Assembly (NCBI RefSeq): GCF_026410385.1
Contig: NZ_JAPMLT010000002.1
Location: forward strand, 124,001-188,000
From: Tumebacillus lacus
GTDB taxonomy: Bacteria > Bacillota > Bacilli > Tumebacillales > Tumebacillaceae
Direction: 5' to 3'
DNA length: 64,000 nt
The notes beneath the pieces are model-generated. The model made no database searches. It was not told the DNA's origin and saw only the letters and a program-made list of their open reading frames with translations. Shown here piece after piece: positions 37,920 to 46,195 of the stretch. Position numbers and translations under genes: made by a program. Within the stretch, counting starts at the first letter, position 1. Every line of letters starts with the position of its first letter.

Positions 37920-38656
37920 CCGCGCACCAACTCCACAAACGCATCCTCCAGCCGTCCGTCCGCTCCGGCCCGCAAAACCAATTCCCGCGTCTCGCCCTGC
38001 CAGAGCAGTTTGCCCTCGCGGATCACGACCAGCCGCGAGCAGATCTGCTGCAATTCATCAAGCAGATGGCTCGACACAAAAAACGTCAATCCAAACTGAT
38101 CCCGGAGCGACAAAATCAACTCCCGCAACTCCCTCATCCCCAGCGGATCGAGACCGTTGGCCGGCTCATCCAAAATCACCACCTCCGGCCGCCCCAGCAA
38201 CGCCTGCGCGATCCCAAGCCGCTGCTTCATCCCGAGCGAATACGTCCCGACCTTGTCATCTCCGCGTCCCGCGAGCCCGACCAGCGACAGCACGTCCTTC
38301 ACCCGCTCTTCCCTCGCCCGCTTCCCTTTCAACTCCGGGTGCAACCGCGCCAGATTGAGCAGATTCTTCCGCCCCGACAGATACGGGAAAAACACCGGCG
38401 ACTCCACCATCGCCCCGATTTTGCCCAACGCCGTCTTTCGTTCCTTTTGCACGTTCACCCCGGCGATCCGCAGTTCCCCGCTCGTCGGCACGATCAACCC
38501 GGTCAACAGCCGGATCAACGTCGTCTTCCCCGCCCCGTTCGGCCCGAGGAACCCGCAGATCTCCCCTTTTTTCACCGCAAAACTCACATCATCCACCAGC
38601 GTGCGGCCGCGCACCTTCTTGGTCACACCGATCACTTCGAGCACAGATTCTGTCAT
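37916..38656 (-). CDS. ABC transporter ATPase (LanF/bacitracin-type)
   Basis: The 246-aa ATPase has Walker A GPNGAGKTTLIR, a Q-loop region AMVESPVFFPYLSGRKNL, signature YSLGMKQRLGIAQALLG, Walker B VVILDEPANGLDPLG and the switch His in FVSSHLL. The MVESP and GMKQR variants are typical of LanF/BcrA-type drug and lantibiotic exporters. The ATG at 38656 follows AGGGAGGG. It heads a five-gene operon with two permeases, a regulator and a kinase. Confidence 0.93.
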   Translation of the reverse strand: MTESVLEVIGVTKKVRGRTLVDDVSFAVKKGEICGFLGPNGAGKTTLIRLLTGLIVPTSGELRIAGVNVQKERKTALGKIGAMVESPVFFPYLSGRKNLLNLARLHPELKGKRAREERVKDVLSLVGLAGRGDDKVGTYSLGMKQRLGIAQALLGRPEVVILDEPANGLDPLGMRELRELILSLRDQFGLTFFVSSHLLDELQQICSRLVVIREGKLLWQGETRELVLRAGADGRLEDAFVELVRG

Positions 38657-38760
38657 CGTGCATCCCTCCCTTGCCTTCATCCTAAACCGCATTTCTAAAG
38701 ACTTTCTAAAGCGGGCATGTTAACAAGAGACTTTTTTCCACGACAGGGAGGACACAGACG

Positions 38761-39642
38761 ATGACCACCGAGAAAAATCCGGCTCAGCCGCAGAAACAGA
38801 CGCTGCCGCCGCAGACGCAACATCGCCGTCCCGGCATCCAGTCGGAGATGAAGCCGCTTCCGGAGACGATCCATCCGGGCTACCAAGCGGCGGGCAAACT
38901 GACCGACAAAGTCGCGCTGATCACCGGCGGCGACTCCGGCATCGGCCGCGCCGTCGCCGTGCTCTACGCCAAAGAAGGCGCCGACGTCGCCATCGCCTAC
39001 CTGTGCGAAGACGACGATGCCGCCGAAACGCAACGCCTCGTCGAAGCGGAAGGCCGCGACTGCCTGCTTTTGCGCGGGGACATCGGGCAGGAAGCGCATT
39101 GCAAACAGATCATCGACGAGACGTTGCAGACGTTCGGCCGCCTTGACATCCTCGTCAACAACGCCGCCGAACAGCACCCGCAAAAAAGCATCGCCGACAT
39201 CACGTCCGAGCAGTTCGAGCGCACCTTCCGCACCAACATCTTCTCCTTCTTCTACCTGACCCGCGCCGCTCTGCCGCACCTGAAGCCTGGCAGCGCCGTT
39301 ATCAACACCGCGTCGGTCACCGCCTACCACGGGCACAAAGAACTGCTCGACTACTCCTCCACCAAAGGAGCGGTCGTCACCTTCACCCGCTCGCTGGCGT
39401 TGCAACTGGTCGAGCAGGGCATCCGCGTCAACGCCGTCGCCCCCGGTCCGATCTGGACGCCGCTGATCCCGTCGACCTTCACCGCGGAACAGGTCGCCCA
39501 GTTTGGCACCACCACCCCGATGAAACGCGCCGGTCAACCGTCCGAAGTCGCCCCGGCCTACGTCTACCTCGCCGCTGCCGACTCGACGTACATGACCGGC
39601 CAAGTCCTGCACGTCAACGGCGGCGAGATCGTCAACGGGTAA
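38761..39642 (+). CDS. Short-chain dehydrogenase (general-stress SDR type)
   Basis: The 293-aa protein has an N-terminal extension rich in Gln/Pro (residues 1-45), then a classical SDR: ALITGGDSGIGRAVA (NADP-binding), ILVNNAAEQ, the Ser in NTASVTAYHG and the YSSTKGA catalytic pair. This form, with HPGYQAAGKLTDKVALITG, matches the YhdF/YhxC stress oxidoreductases of Bacillus. Substrate unknown. A 37-base exact copy of an internal part occurs at 42670-42706. Confidence 0.92.
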   Translation: MTTEKNPAQPQKQTLPPQTQHRRPGIQSEMKPLPETIHPGYQAAGKLTDKVALITGGDSGIGRAVAVLYAKEGADVAIAYLCEDDDAAETQRLVEAEGRDCLLLRGDIGQEAHCKQIIDETLQTFGRLDILVNNAAEQHPQKSIADITSEQFERTFRTNIFSFFYLTRAALPHLKPGSAVINTASVTAYHGHKELLDYSSTKGAVVTFTRSLALQLVEQGIRVNAVAPGPIWTPLIPSTFTAEQVAQFGTTTPMKRAGQPSEVAPAYVYLAAADSTYMTGQVLHVNGGEIVNG

Positions 39643-39644
39643 CG

Positions 39645-39680
39645 CAAAAAAACCACGGTCATCTGCACCGTGGTTTTTTC
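39645..39680. terminator. Bidirectional terminator
   Basis: AACCACGGT (39651-39659) / ACCGTGGTT (39667-39675) with A-run and T-run flanks, between the SDR and arsC genes. Confidence 0.93.
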
Positions 39681-39697
39681 GTGATGTTTGAAAGAAC

Positions 39698-40114
39698 TTA
39701 CTCGCCCTTCTCTGCAAACTCCTTGATCCGCGACTCGATCTGATCGCGCACGCGTTGGAATACCGCCCATTTCTCCTCTTCGGTGCCGGTCGCCTTCGCC
39801 GGGTCGTCGAAGCCCCAGTGCCAGCGCGTGACGTGCGGCGGCGTGATCGGGCAGTGCTCGTCTGCGTGGCCGCAGAGCGTCACCACGTAGTCGACCGAGT
39901 TCAGCAGGGCCGGGTCGATCACATCGGACGTCTGCCCCGTGATATCGATCCCCTTCTCCGCCATCGCCTTGACCGCGTTCGGATTTAATCCGTGCGCTTC
40001 CAGTCCTGCGCTGTACACCTCATAGTTCTCGCCGAGGATCTCCTTGCCAAACCCTTCCGCGATCTGACTGCGGCACGAGTTGCCGGTGCAGAGAAAATAG
40101 ATTTTTTTCTTCAT
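39698..40114 (-). CDS. arsC: Arsenate reductase, thioredoxin-coupled
   Basis: ArsC (138 aa) reduces arsenate to arsenite through three cysteines. The P-loop CTGNSCRS holds the nucleophilic Cys near residue 10, and the pair in CGHADEHCP (about residues 80 and 87) forms the relay disulfide. This is the low-molecular-weight phosphatase-like, thioredoxin-dependent class. The ATG at 40114 follows GGGAGGG. It lies 62 bases downstream of arsI and presumably shares its promoter. No arsenite pump is in the window. Confidence 0.95.
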   Translation of the reverse strand: MKKKIYFLCTGNSCRSQIAEGFGKEILGENYEVYSAGLEAHGLNPNAVKAMAEKGIDITGQTSDVIDPALLNSVDYVVTLCGHADEHCPITPPHVTRWHWGFDDPAKATGTEEEKWAVFQRVRDQIESRIKEFAEKGE

Positions 40115-40176
40115 CGTATACCCTCCCTCTCTTTCTTTTGTAAATTCGCCGCAACCCCATCGAAAACCTTGCTTAC

Positions 40177-40632
40177 TTATTTCAACTCTTCCAACCCGAT
40201 CAGCATCGGCGCTTCCGGCGCACAGCACATCCCCTGCACCGCCGGGTCTTCGGCCGACTCAAACTCCGAGTCCGCCTTCGTGTAAAAAATCTCCCATGCG
40301 TTGCCTTCCGGGTCATGAAACCACACCTTGTCCGACACCGCATAGCAGCACGTCGTCCCCATCTCATCGACAGGCGTCAGTCCGGCCGCTTTCAGCCGCT
40401 CCCGTGCTGCCAGCACCGCCTCCGTGCCGTCCACCTGAATCCCGAAGTGATCCAGCACGCCGCGGCCTTCGCCCTTGGAGCGCGTGACCATCGAAAAATG
40501 CAGCGGCGGTTCGCTCAGCTCAAACTTGGCATAGTTCGCTTTTACTTTCGTCGGTTCCGCTCCGAAAAAGGCTTTGTAAAAGGTCAAATTGCTCTCGAGG
40601 TCTGCTACCTTCACCGAAACGTGCATGCGCAT
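40177..40632 (-). CDS. arsI: ArsI/CadI-family metalloenzyme (C-As lyase type)
   Basis: The 151-aa VOC protein matches Ars[35 protein letters not shown], the vicinal cysteines in [20 protein letters not shown] and WEIFYTK. ArsI cleaves the carbon-arsenic bond of trivalent organoarsenicals; the Cys pair holds the arsenic. The metal ligands fit His-4, His in LDHFG and Glu in WEIFY. The C-terminal tail adds a second Cys pair (GMCCAPEA). CadI, a cadmium-induced relative, is the alternative name. arsC follows it. Confidence 0.9.
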   Translation of the reverse strand: MRMHVSVKVADLESNLTFYKAFFGAEPTKVKANYAKFELSEPPLHFSMVTRSKGEGRGVLDHFGIQVDGTEAVLAARERLKAAGLTPVDEMGTTCCYAVSDKVWFHDPEGNAWEIFYTKADSEFESAEDPAVQGMCCAPEAPMLIGLEELK

Positions 40633-40653
40633 GTGTGTGATCGCTCCCTTGTT

Positions 40654-40694
40654 GTTATATATACATATAACGATATTCTTATGTACTCTGTCAA
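40654..40694 (-). promoter_or_regulatory. arsI-arsC promoter with overlapping palindrome
   Basis: TTGACA (40689-40694), 18-base spacer and TTATAT (40665-40670) on the minus strand. The inverted repeat GTTATAT/ATATAAC (40654-40660, 40665-40671) covers the -10 and start region, as expected for an ArsR-type repressor. No arsR gene is nearby. Confidence 0.65.
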
Positions 40695-40699
40695 GTAAA

Positions 40700-40736
40700 C
40701 GAAAAACCTGACTCGCATGATCCTACGAGTCAGGCT
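40700..40736 (-). terminator. Terminator after the CDF gene
   Basis: CCTGACTCG (40707-40715) / CGAGTCAGG (40726-40734), followed on the minus strand by TTTTTC. Confidence 0.88.
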
Positions 40737-40743
40737 TCCCTTC

Positions 40744-41862
40744 CTAAATTTCCGCTATACGAGTGCAGATCCCGCTGTCCGGGTGCATGTCTGCCGCTTC
40801 CACTTGAATCGTGGTGTGCGTCAGGTCGAATTCTTCCCGCAACAGGCGTTCCAGCGTGCACAGGGTCTTGTAGTGGTCGGTGCCTTCTGTCACGGCGACA
40901 TGGCCGCTCATGCAGATAAATCCGGATGAGATCATCCACACGTGGAGATCATGTACGTCCTTGACTCCCGGAACAGAGAGCATTGATCGGCGCAGTCTCG
41001 CCATATCGACGCGGGCGGGGGCGACTTCGAGCAGGACGGTGACCGTCTCTTTGATAAGACGCCAGGAACTGATCAGGACGAGCAGGCCGATGAGGATGGA
41101 GATGATCGGGTCGGCGTAGTACCAGCCGGTGAACATCATGATCACCCCGGCGAGGATCGCACCGACCGAGCCGAGCGCGTCTCCGATGACGTGGAGCAGC
41201 GCGCCGCGCACGTTCAGGTTGTGGTGATGGTCGCCGCCGCGCATGAGGGCCCATGCGGAGAAGAGGTTGGCGGTCAGGCCGATGCCGGCGACGACGAGCA
41301 TCCACCCGGTCTCGACCTCTTGCGGTTGGAGAAAGCGATGCAAAGCTTCCCAGAAGATATACAGCGACACGAGGGTCAGCGTCAGCCCGTTAAGCAGAGC
41401 GGCGAGCACCTCGGCCCGATAATAGCCAAACGTCCGCTGCATCGTCGCGGGCCGCTTCGTCAACCAAAGCGCCACCAAACTCAACGCCAGAGCGGCCACG
41501 TCGCTGAACATATGCGCCGCATCGGACAACAGCGCCAAACTGTTCGTCACAATCCCCCCGACGATCTCCGCCACCATGATCCCGCTCGTCACCACCAGAG
41601 CCACCGTCAGCGACTTCTGACTCCCAGAGCCGTGGTGATGATGGCCGAAGCCGTGATCATATCCGTGATCATATCCGTGATCATATCCGTGATCATATCC
41701 GTGATCGTGTCCGTGATCGTGTCCGTGATCGTGTCCGTGATCGTGTCCGTGATCGTGTCCGTGATCGTGTCCGTGATCGTGTCCGTGATCGTGTCCGTGA
41801 TCGTGTCCGTGATCGTGTCCGTGATCATATTTATCGTTTCGCTCTTTCTCTCGCTCTGTCAC
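40744..41862 (-). CDS. czcD: Cation diffusion facilitator (CzcD-like) with long Asp-His-Gly-His tail
   Basis: The 372-aa metal-proton antiporter has six membrane helices with the zinc site in LLSDAAHMFSDV (TM2, HxxxD) and HVIGDALGS (TM5). A cytosolic ferredoxin-like C-terminal domain contains DVHDLHVWMISSG. The N-terminus is extraordinary: ten DHGH plus four DHGY units, then FGHHHHGSGS, a histidine-rich metal-catching region encoded by a tandem 12-bp repeat. The GTG at 41862 lies eight bases after GGAG. It probably exports zinc, cadmium or cobalt. A palindromic operator overlaps its promoter. Confidence 0.93.
   Translation of the reverse strand: MTEREKERNDKYDHGHDHGHDHGHDHGHDHGHDHGHDHGHDHGHDHGHDHGHDHGYDHGYDHGYDHGYDHGFGHHHHGSGSQKSLTVALVVTSGIMVAEIVGGIVTNSLALLSDAAHMFSDVAALALSLVALWLTKRPATMQRTFGYYRAEVLAALLNGLTLTLVSLYIFWEALHRFLQPQEVETGWMLVVAGIGLTANLFSAWALMRGGDHHHNLNVRGALLHVIGDALGSVGAILAGVIMMFTGWYYADPIISILIGLLVLISSWRLIKETVTVLLEVAPARVDMARLRRSMLSVPGVKDVHDLHVWMISSGFICMSGHVAVTEGTDHYKTLCTLERLLREEFDLTHTTIQVEAADMHPDSGICTRIAEI
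41653..41820. repeat. Tandem 12-bp repeat (14 units) inside the CDF gene
   Basis: Four units of GTGATCATATCC (41653-41700) are followed by ten identical units of GTGATCGTGTCC (41701-41820). A partial unit follows. Unit length is a multiple of three, so gain or loss keeps the frame. Two internally homogeneous blocks indicate recent slippage or unequal exchange. Confidence 0.97.
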
Positions 41863-41881
41863 CCATATCACTCCATGATTG

Positions 41882-41944
41882 AGAATCTAATATATGAACA
41901 CATGCTCATATATTAGATTCTACCCGATCACCCCAAGCTGTCAA
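41882..41944 (-). promoter_or_regulatory. CDF promoter with ArsR/SmtB-like operator
   Basis: TTGACA (41939-41944), 16-base spacer and TAGAAT (41917-41922) on the minus strand. A perfect 16-bp inverted repeat, AGAATCTAATATATGA (41882-41897) / TCATATATTAGATTCT (41906-41921), covers the -10 and start site. Its centre, TATGA-N8-TCATA, resembles the 12-2-12 operators of SmtB/CzrA metal sensors. Confidence 0.8.
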
Positions 41945-41963
41945 TCCTTCCTGTTTTTTCCTC

Positions 41964-42007
41964 CAAATAAAACGACCTTCGCCCGATACCCACTCGAACG
42001 AAGGTCG
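41964..42007 (-). terminator. Terminator after the 165-aa gene
   Basis: CGACCTTCG (41973-41981) / CGAAGGTCG (41999-42007) with TTTTATTT on the minus strand. Confidence 0.8.
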
Positions 42008-42024
42008 ACCATCTTTTGAAACGA

Positions 42025-42522
42025 TTACTCCCCGCGCAGAGCCTGATTGACCGCCTCCGCTTGCTTCTGCTCAGGCAACTCCTGCCGCGGCAACAACTCC
42101 ACCGCCTTGCCCAATCGGTCAGCCACCTCAGCCAGCACCTGCTCATCCTTCGGGTCCTGCGGCTTGTTGTAAATCAAATCACTCAGCACCTTGTTGGTCA
42201 CGCGCTCGGCATCACCCACCAAATTCAGCACGCTCCCATCGTCGATCTTGCGCTCCGACAGCAAGGGGGCCACCGCCTTGAAATTCTCCAAAGCGACCAA
42301 CAGATGACGATCCGCCTCTTTCAGCCGATTCATACGGTCCGCCCCCTCTGCGTGCCTGCCTTCCAACTCCGACAGACCCGCGTCCAAGAAATATACAGCC
42401 GCTTGATACTGTTGACGTTCTTGAGTATTAATATCCGCCTCTTCGCGAATCACCATCGTCAACAGCACGCCCAATCCGATATTCAACAGCACCGACAACC
42501 CCAACGCGATCCGTCCATTCAA
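42025..42522 (-). CDS. Hypothetical membrane-anchored helical protein, 165 aa
   Basis: I do not recognise this family. One N-terminal membrane helix (IALGLSVLLNIGLGVLLTMVI) is followed by a charged, mostly helical domain with heptad-like character (QYQAAVYFLDAGLSELEGRH, DRHLLVALENFKAVAPLL). The TTG at 42522 sits after GGAGGGAGG; longer in-frame starts would precede that site. The layout, one TM and an outer helical domain, is that of a small surface or envelope-associated protein. Confidence 0.7.
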   Translation of the reverse strand: MNGRIALGLSVLLNIGLGVLLTMVIREEADINTQERQQYQAAVYFLDAGLSELEGRHAEGADRMNRLKEADRHLLVALENFKAVAPLLSERKIDDGSVLNLVGDAERVTNKVLSDLIYNKPQDPKDEQVLAEVADRLGKAVELLPRQELPEQKQAEAVNQALRGE

Positions 42523-42662
42523 AATGCCTCCCTCCCTCCTGTTTCCATCTTCTACAGATAAGAGTATCAATACAGCCCCCTCCCTGCAAGAAATGAATCA
42601 CTTAACTTTAAAATACCATTCACCCCTCTATGTTCAAACGAGGTCACCCCCGAAGCGCTCGC

Positions 42663-42735
42663 AGCGCATGGCAAACAGATCATCGACGAGACGTTGCAGA
42701 CGTTCGGACACTTCGACCTCCTCGTCAACGGGTAA
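42663..42735 (+). pseudogene. SDR gene remnant
   Basis: This stretch reads KQIIDETLQTFGHFDLLVNG then stop, matching an internal part of an SDR. Thirty-seven bases (42670-42706) are identical to 39101-39137 of the intact SDR gene, with divergence after that. The end, GTCAACGGGTAA, matches the true 3' end of the intact gene, so the middle has been deleted, probably between two TCGTCAAC repeats. There is no start codon or ribosome binding site. Confidence 0.85.
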
Positions 42736-42750
42736 AAACGTTTCAAAGAC

Positions 42751-42800
42751 GCGAACTGCCACCTGTACTCCACAAGTGGCAGCTCGTATTCTTTATTTAA
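42751..42800 (+). terminator. Terminator-like hairpin after the SDR remnant
   Basis: CTGCCAC (42756-42762) / GTGGCAG (42776-42782) followed by a T-rich stretch. Possibly the old terminator of the decayed gene. Confidence 0.55.
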
Positions 42801-42941
42801 ATAAAAACAGAGAAAAGAAATGACCTTAAGCACCACGGACTTACAGTATAATGACGACAAGGCGTTCACGACCTTAGAATGTGACGAACACGAGACATCA
42901 GGAAGCTCCGTATGCAAGTTGTGTGATAAAGGAGAGCGAAA

Positions 42942-43553
42942 ATGAAAAAACGATACGCATTGCTACTCACCGGTGCCTTGGCATTTGGTGGACTCGGTTT
43001 TTATAACAGTATTGCTCAGGAAGAAACGTACACGAATATCAAAATCGCAACCGCCAGCGCCTCTTATCAAAGGTATCAATCGATCGACGAACTGGAAGAG
43101 GAAGCCGAGCTCGTCGTAATCGGCCGTTATACGGGTGATCGGGAACTGTATTTTCGCGACGCAGATCACGGCGGCCCGGGGATTACCCTTTCCAAATCAA
43201 GCGTTGAGATCGAAAAAGTCCTGAAAGGCGACGTACAAAAGAAAAAAACGATCACTGTATTTGAAGAAGGCTATATCAAGAAAGACTACTATGTGAACAC
43301 CGAAGGTTATACGTGGATGAACGAGAATGGAAAGTACTTATTGTTCCTGATTCCAAATCGGTTCAATGACACATACGTGATTGTCGGCATGCATCAGGGA
43401 AAATATGACCTGAATCTCACCAATAGAGCCGCCCCCCAAGAAGACAGCAAAGAAGCGTTTCTCGATTCGAATGTCGAGTACATGGGGCACGCTCAAGGTC
43501 TCGACGCATTTTATCAACTGAAAGAACAAGCGAAGGCCAAATACAAATTATAA
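42942..43553 (+). CDS. Secreted protein of unknown function, 203 aa
   Basis: The product has an N-terminal signal or anchor (KKRYALLLTGALAFGGLGFY) and a mainly beta domain of about 170 residues (LVVIGRYTGDRELYF, SSVEIEKVLKGDVQKKKTITV, YLLFLIPNRFNDTYVIVG). I do not recognise a family with confidence. AAAGGAG precedes the ATG. The gene is AT-richer and uses AAA/GAA/TAT codons more than its neighbours, which suggests recent transfer. It stands next to the SDR debris. Confidence 0.75.
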   Translation: MKKRYALLLTGALAFGGLGFYNSIAQEETYTNIKIATASASYQRYQSIDELEEEAELVVIGRYTGDRELYFRDADHGGPGITLSKSSVEIEKVLKGDVQKKKTITVFEEGYIKKDYYVNTEGYTWMNENGKYLLFLIPNRFNDTYVIVGMHQGKYDLNLTNRAAPQEDSKEAFLDSNVEYMGHAQGLDAFYQLKEQAKAKYKL

Positions 43554-43626
43554 AACGACATTCTCGAAAGCAGCGCCAGAAGATCAGTGCCTATGACTCG
43601 GCTTTTTTAGGTTTTCTTACAGACCT

Positions 43627-44247
43627 TCATTTTGGGCCTTCCTCTTTCTGCAAGACGATGATTCTGTAACTTCCCTTAAAGAGGGAAGACTCCTCATGCA
43701 CAACTTGAACAGGCAACCCTGCCACGATCTCCTCGAATCGTCGGTTGATGTCAGTTCCGATAAAGGATGTGATCCTGTTCAACAGCCGTCTACCCAGCGA
43801 AGGACTCACAGAATCATGCAAAAATTTATCAAAGACGAGGATACTCCCTCCCTCTTTCACCACTCGAAGCGCTTCTTTCATCGCCTGACTCGGCGTTTCA
43901 ACGACGCTGAGAATCAAGCTTAAGACCACCGTATCAAAATGTTGATCAGGAAACTCCAATTTCTCTGCATTCATCTCCATCAACTGTACCCGAGGACCGT
44001 TTGCTTTCGCAGCCGCCTTCGCCAACATTTCCGGTGATAGGTCAACCCCTGTCACATGAGCGTCCGCAGGCAGCAAAGGCAAGTCCGCTCCCGTACCCAC
44101 CCCCACTAACAAGAGACGTTCGTCAGGCTGTATCTGTAACAGGTTGATCCCTCTTTTTCGTGCAATCAAAAACATGCGATTGCCCATCAACAGATCATAT
44201 AACAGAGAAAGATATTTATATTTCGCGCGATTGGTTCGGTTTTTCAT
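43627..44247 (-). CDS. Class I SAM-dependent methyltransferase
   Basis: The 206-aa protein has the Rossmann methyltransferase motifs: LLLVGVGTGADLPLL (motif I), VTGVDLSPEMLAKA, FDTVVLSLILSVVE (post I) and LRVVKEGGSILVFDKF. Similar enzymes act on phospholipids or quinones (UbiE/PmtA-like), but the substrate is unknown. GAGGGGAGATC precedes the ATG. Like its neighbour it is less GC-rich than the rest of the window. Confidence 0.88.
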   Translation of the reverse strand: MKNRTNRAKYKYLSLLYDLLMGNRMFLIARKRGINLLQIQPDERLLLVGVGTGADLPLLPADAHVTGVDLSPEMLAKAAAKANGPRVQLMEMNAEKLEFPDQHFDTVVLSLILSVVETPSQAMKEALRVVKEGGSILVFDKFLHDSVSPSLGRRLLNRITSFIGTDINRRFEEIVAGLPVQVVHEESSLFKGSYRIIVLQKEEGPK

Positions 44248-44345
44248 CCAGGATCTCCCCTCTTTAGAAAGAAATCTTCCAAGTTCTCACACTCACATGT
44301 ATGTCTGAATCAGAATACCATTTTCAACCAAAGGTGATAACCCCC

Positions 44346-45482
44346 ATGAAAATCCTGATCGCACCCGACTCGTTCAAAGGTTCGCTCTCCGCCCGCGACA
44401 TCAGTGCCGCGGTGCGTCTCGGTGTTCTGCGCGTTGTCCCGGATGCGGAGATCGTCGAGATTCCGCTGGCCGACGGCGGCGAAGGCACGCTCGACAGCCT
44501 GATCCTCGCCACCGGCGGCCGTACCGTCACCCATACCGTGCGCGGCCCGCTCGGCGACCCTGTCTCCGCTTCCTACGGCGTTCTCGGCGGCACCGGCACC
44601 GCCGTCATCGAACTCGCCCAAGCATCCGGGCTCCCGCTCGTCCCGCCTGAACGCCGCGACCCGCGCCTCACCACCACGCACGGCACGGGCGAACTGATCC
44701 GCCACGCTCTCGACGCCGGTCACCGCGACTTCCTCATCGGACTGGGCGGCAGTGCCACCAACGACGGAGGCACCGGCCTGCTGCGCGCCCTTGGCATGCT
44801 CTTCCTCGATGCTGACGGCCGCCCGCTCCCGGACGGAGGCGCAGCACTTCACCGTCTCGCCAGCCTCGACACCACAGGCTTCGACCCCCGCGTCGCCATG
44901 TCCCGTTTCCGCATCGCCAGCGACGTCACCAACCCGCTCCTCGGAGCAAACGGTGCGTCCCACATCTTCGGCCTGCAAAAAGGTGCCACCCTCGCCGTCA
45001 CCGCCGAACTCGATGCCGCCCTCACTCACTACGCCCGTGTCGTCCAACTTCACATCGGCCTCGACATCTCCGCACTTCCAGGCGGCGGTGCGGCAGGCGG
45101 AGTCGGCGCGGCCCTCCTCGCCTTCTTCCCGGCCCGGCTCGAATCGGGCATCGACGTGCTCCTCGACGCCGCGCGCTTCGACCGCGCCCTCCAGGGAGCC
45201 GACCTCGTCCTCACTGGCGAAGGCCGCCTCGACGCCCAGACCCTGATGGGCAAAACCATATCCGGCGTCTGCCGTCGTGCCGCCACCCGGCACGTCCCCG
45301 TCGTCGCCCTCTGCGGCTCCCTCGACCTCACCGCCGCCGACCTCGACGCCCTCGGCCTCCTTGCTGCCTTCCCCCTCGCACCCGGCCCCTGCGACCTCGA
45401 CACCGCCATCCGCCTCACCGCCCCTTGGGCCGCCGACCGCACCGAACAGATCCTGCGCCTCTTTACCGGTATTCCCAAATAA
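44346..45482 (+). CDS. glxK: Glycerate kinase (GarK/GlxK family)
   Basis: The 378-aa protein phosphorylates D-glycerate. It starts MKILIAPDSFKGSLSARD and carries PLADGGEGTLDSL, ETHGTGEL-type THGTGELIRHALD, GLGGSATNDGGTGLL and VLTGEGRLDAQTLMGK, all diagnostic of the glycerate kinase type II family. The ATG at 44346 follows AAAGGTG; an open frame back to 44301 lacks similarity. Stands alone with a strong terminator. Confidence 0.95.
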   Translation: MKILIAPDSFKGSLSARDISAAVRLGVLRVVPDAEIVEIPLADGGEGTLDSLILATGGRTVTHTVRGPLGDPVSASYGVLGGTGTAVIELAQASGLPLVPPERRDPRLTTTHGTGELIRHALDAGHRDFLIGLGGSATNDGGTGLLRALGMLFLDADGRPLPDGGAALHRLASLDTTGFDPRVAMSRFRIASDVTNPLLGANGASHIFGLQKGATLAVTAELDAALTHYARVVQLHIGLDISALPGGGAAGGVGAALLAFFPARLESGIDVLLDAARFDRALQGADLVLTGEGRLDAQTLMGKTISGVCRRAATRHVPVVALCGSLDLTAADLDALGLLAAFPLAPGPCDLDTAIRLTAPWAADRTEQILRLFTGIPK

Positions 45483-45514
45483 AAAAGCCACGACATCGCT
45501 GTCGTGGCTCTTTC
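45481..45514. terminator. Bidirectional terminator
   Basis: AGCCACGAC (45486-45494) / GTCGTGGCT (45501-45509), flanked by A-run and CTTTCT. Confidence 0.9.
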
Positions 45515-45527
45515 TCCTTCACGAAAC

Positions 45528-46166
45528 TTACTTCAGGCTCGCTGCCAGGTCTTTCGCCTGTGCCATCGCCTTTTGCTTGATTGCGTCCGCTTGATCCGGG
45601 AACGCTGCATGACCTTCGATCGCCACCGAGTGGTAGTCGGTGATGCCGACGAACGCGTTTACCGCACGCAGGTAGCGGTCGCCAAACTCAACGTCAGCAG
45701 CCGGGCCTTCCGAGTACACGCCGCCGCGTGCTTGGATGTGAACGGCCGTTTTGCCGGCCAGCAGACCGACCGGGCCTTCCGCGGTGTATTTGAACGTCTT
45801 GCCCGCCACGCAGATCGAGTCGATGTACGCCTTCACCAGCGGCGGGAAGGAGAAGTTCCACATCGGAGTCGCCCAGACAAACAGGTCGTGAGAAACGAAT
45901 TGATCCGCCAGTTCGCCCAGACGCCCGACTTTCGCTTTTTCGCTGTCGCTGAGCGAGGCAAACTCCGCGCCGCCAGCCAGCTTGCCCCAGCCTGCAAACA
46001 CTTCCGCGTCGATGTACGGCAGGTCGATGCTGTACAGGTCGAGCTCGGTGATCTCCGCGTTGGCGTTCTTCGCTTTGTACTCGTTCAGGAACTCGCGTGC
46101 GACCGATTTGCTGAACGATTGGTCTTCCGGCTTCGGATTGGCATGGATGTACAGTACTTTCGTCAT
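45528..46166 (-). CDS. azoR: FMN-dependent NADH-azoreductase
   Basis: The 212-aa flavodoxin-like protein matches Azo[21 protein letters not shown] (FMN phosphate loop), [21 protein letters not shown] and [15 protein letters not shown]. These enzymes reduce quinones and azo compounds and protect against quinone stress. It lies 29 bases downstream of a pirin gene in the same operon. In Bacillus, azoR1 is under the quinone sensor YodB, and the promoter here has YodB-like repeats. Confidence 0.94.
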   Translation of the reverse strand: MTKVLYIHANPKPEDQSFSKSVAREFLNEYKAKNANAEITELDLYSIDLPYIDAEVFAGWGKLAGGAEFASLSDSEKAKVGRLGELADQFVSHDLFVWATPMWNFSFPPLVKAYIDSICVAGKTFKYTAEGPVGLLAGKTAVHIQARGGVYSEGPAADVEFGDRYLRAVNAFVGITDYHSVAIEGHAAFPDQADAIKQKAMAQAKDLAASLK

Positions 46167-46195
46167 TTCAAATCATCCTCTCAGTTATCGTGTGG

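Larger units (their letters stand above)
42523..42941. other. Intergenic region, 419 bp, with gene debris
   Basis: No intact gene. It holds a decayed SDR fragment (42663-42735), a terminator-like hairpin (42751-42800) and a -10-like TATAAT (42847-42852) for the secreted protein downstream. Composition shifts to AT-rich toward the right, unlike the flanks. Confidence 0.75.

Noticed and set aside
41653-41820. CRISPR-like or intergenic satellite repeat
   Set aside because: Units are 12 bp with no spacers and lie in frame inside the CDF gene, encoding DHGH/DHGY.
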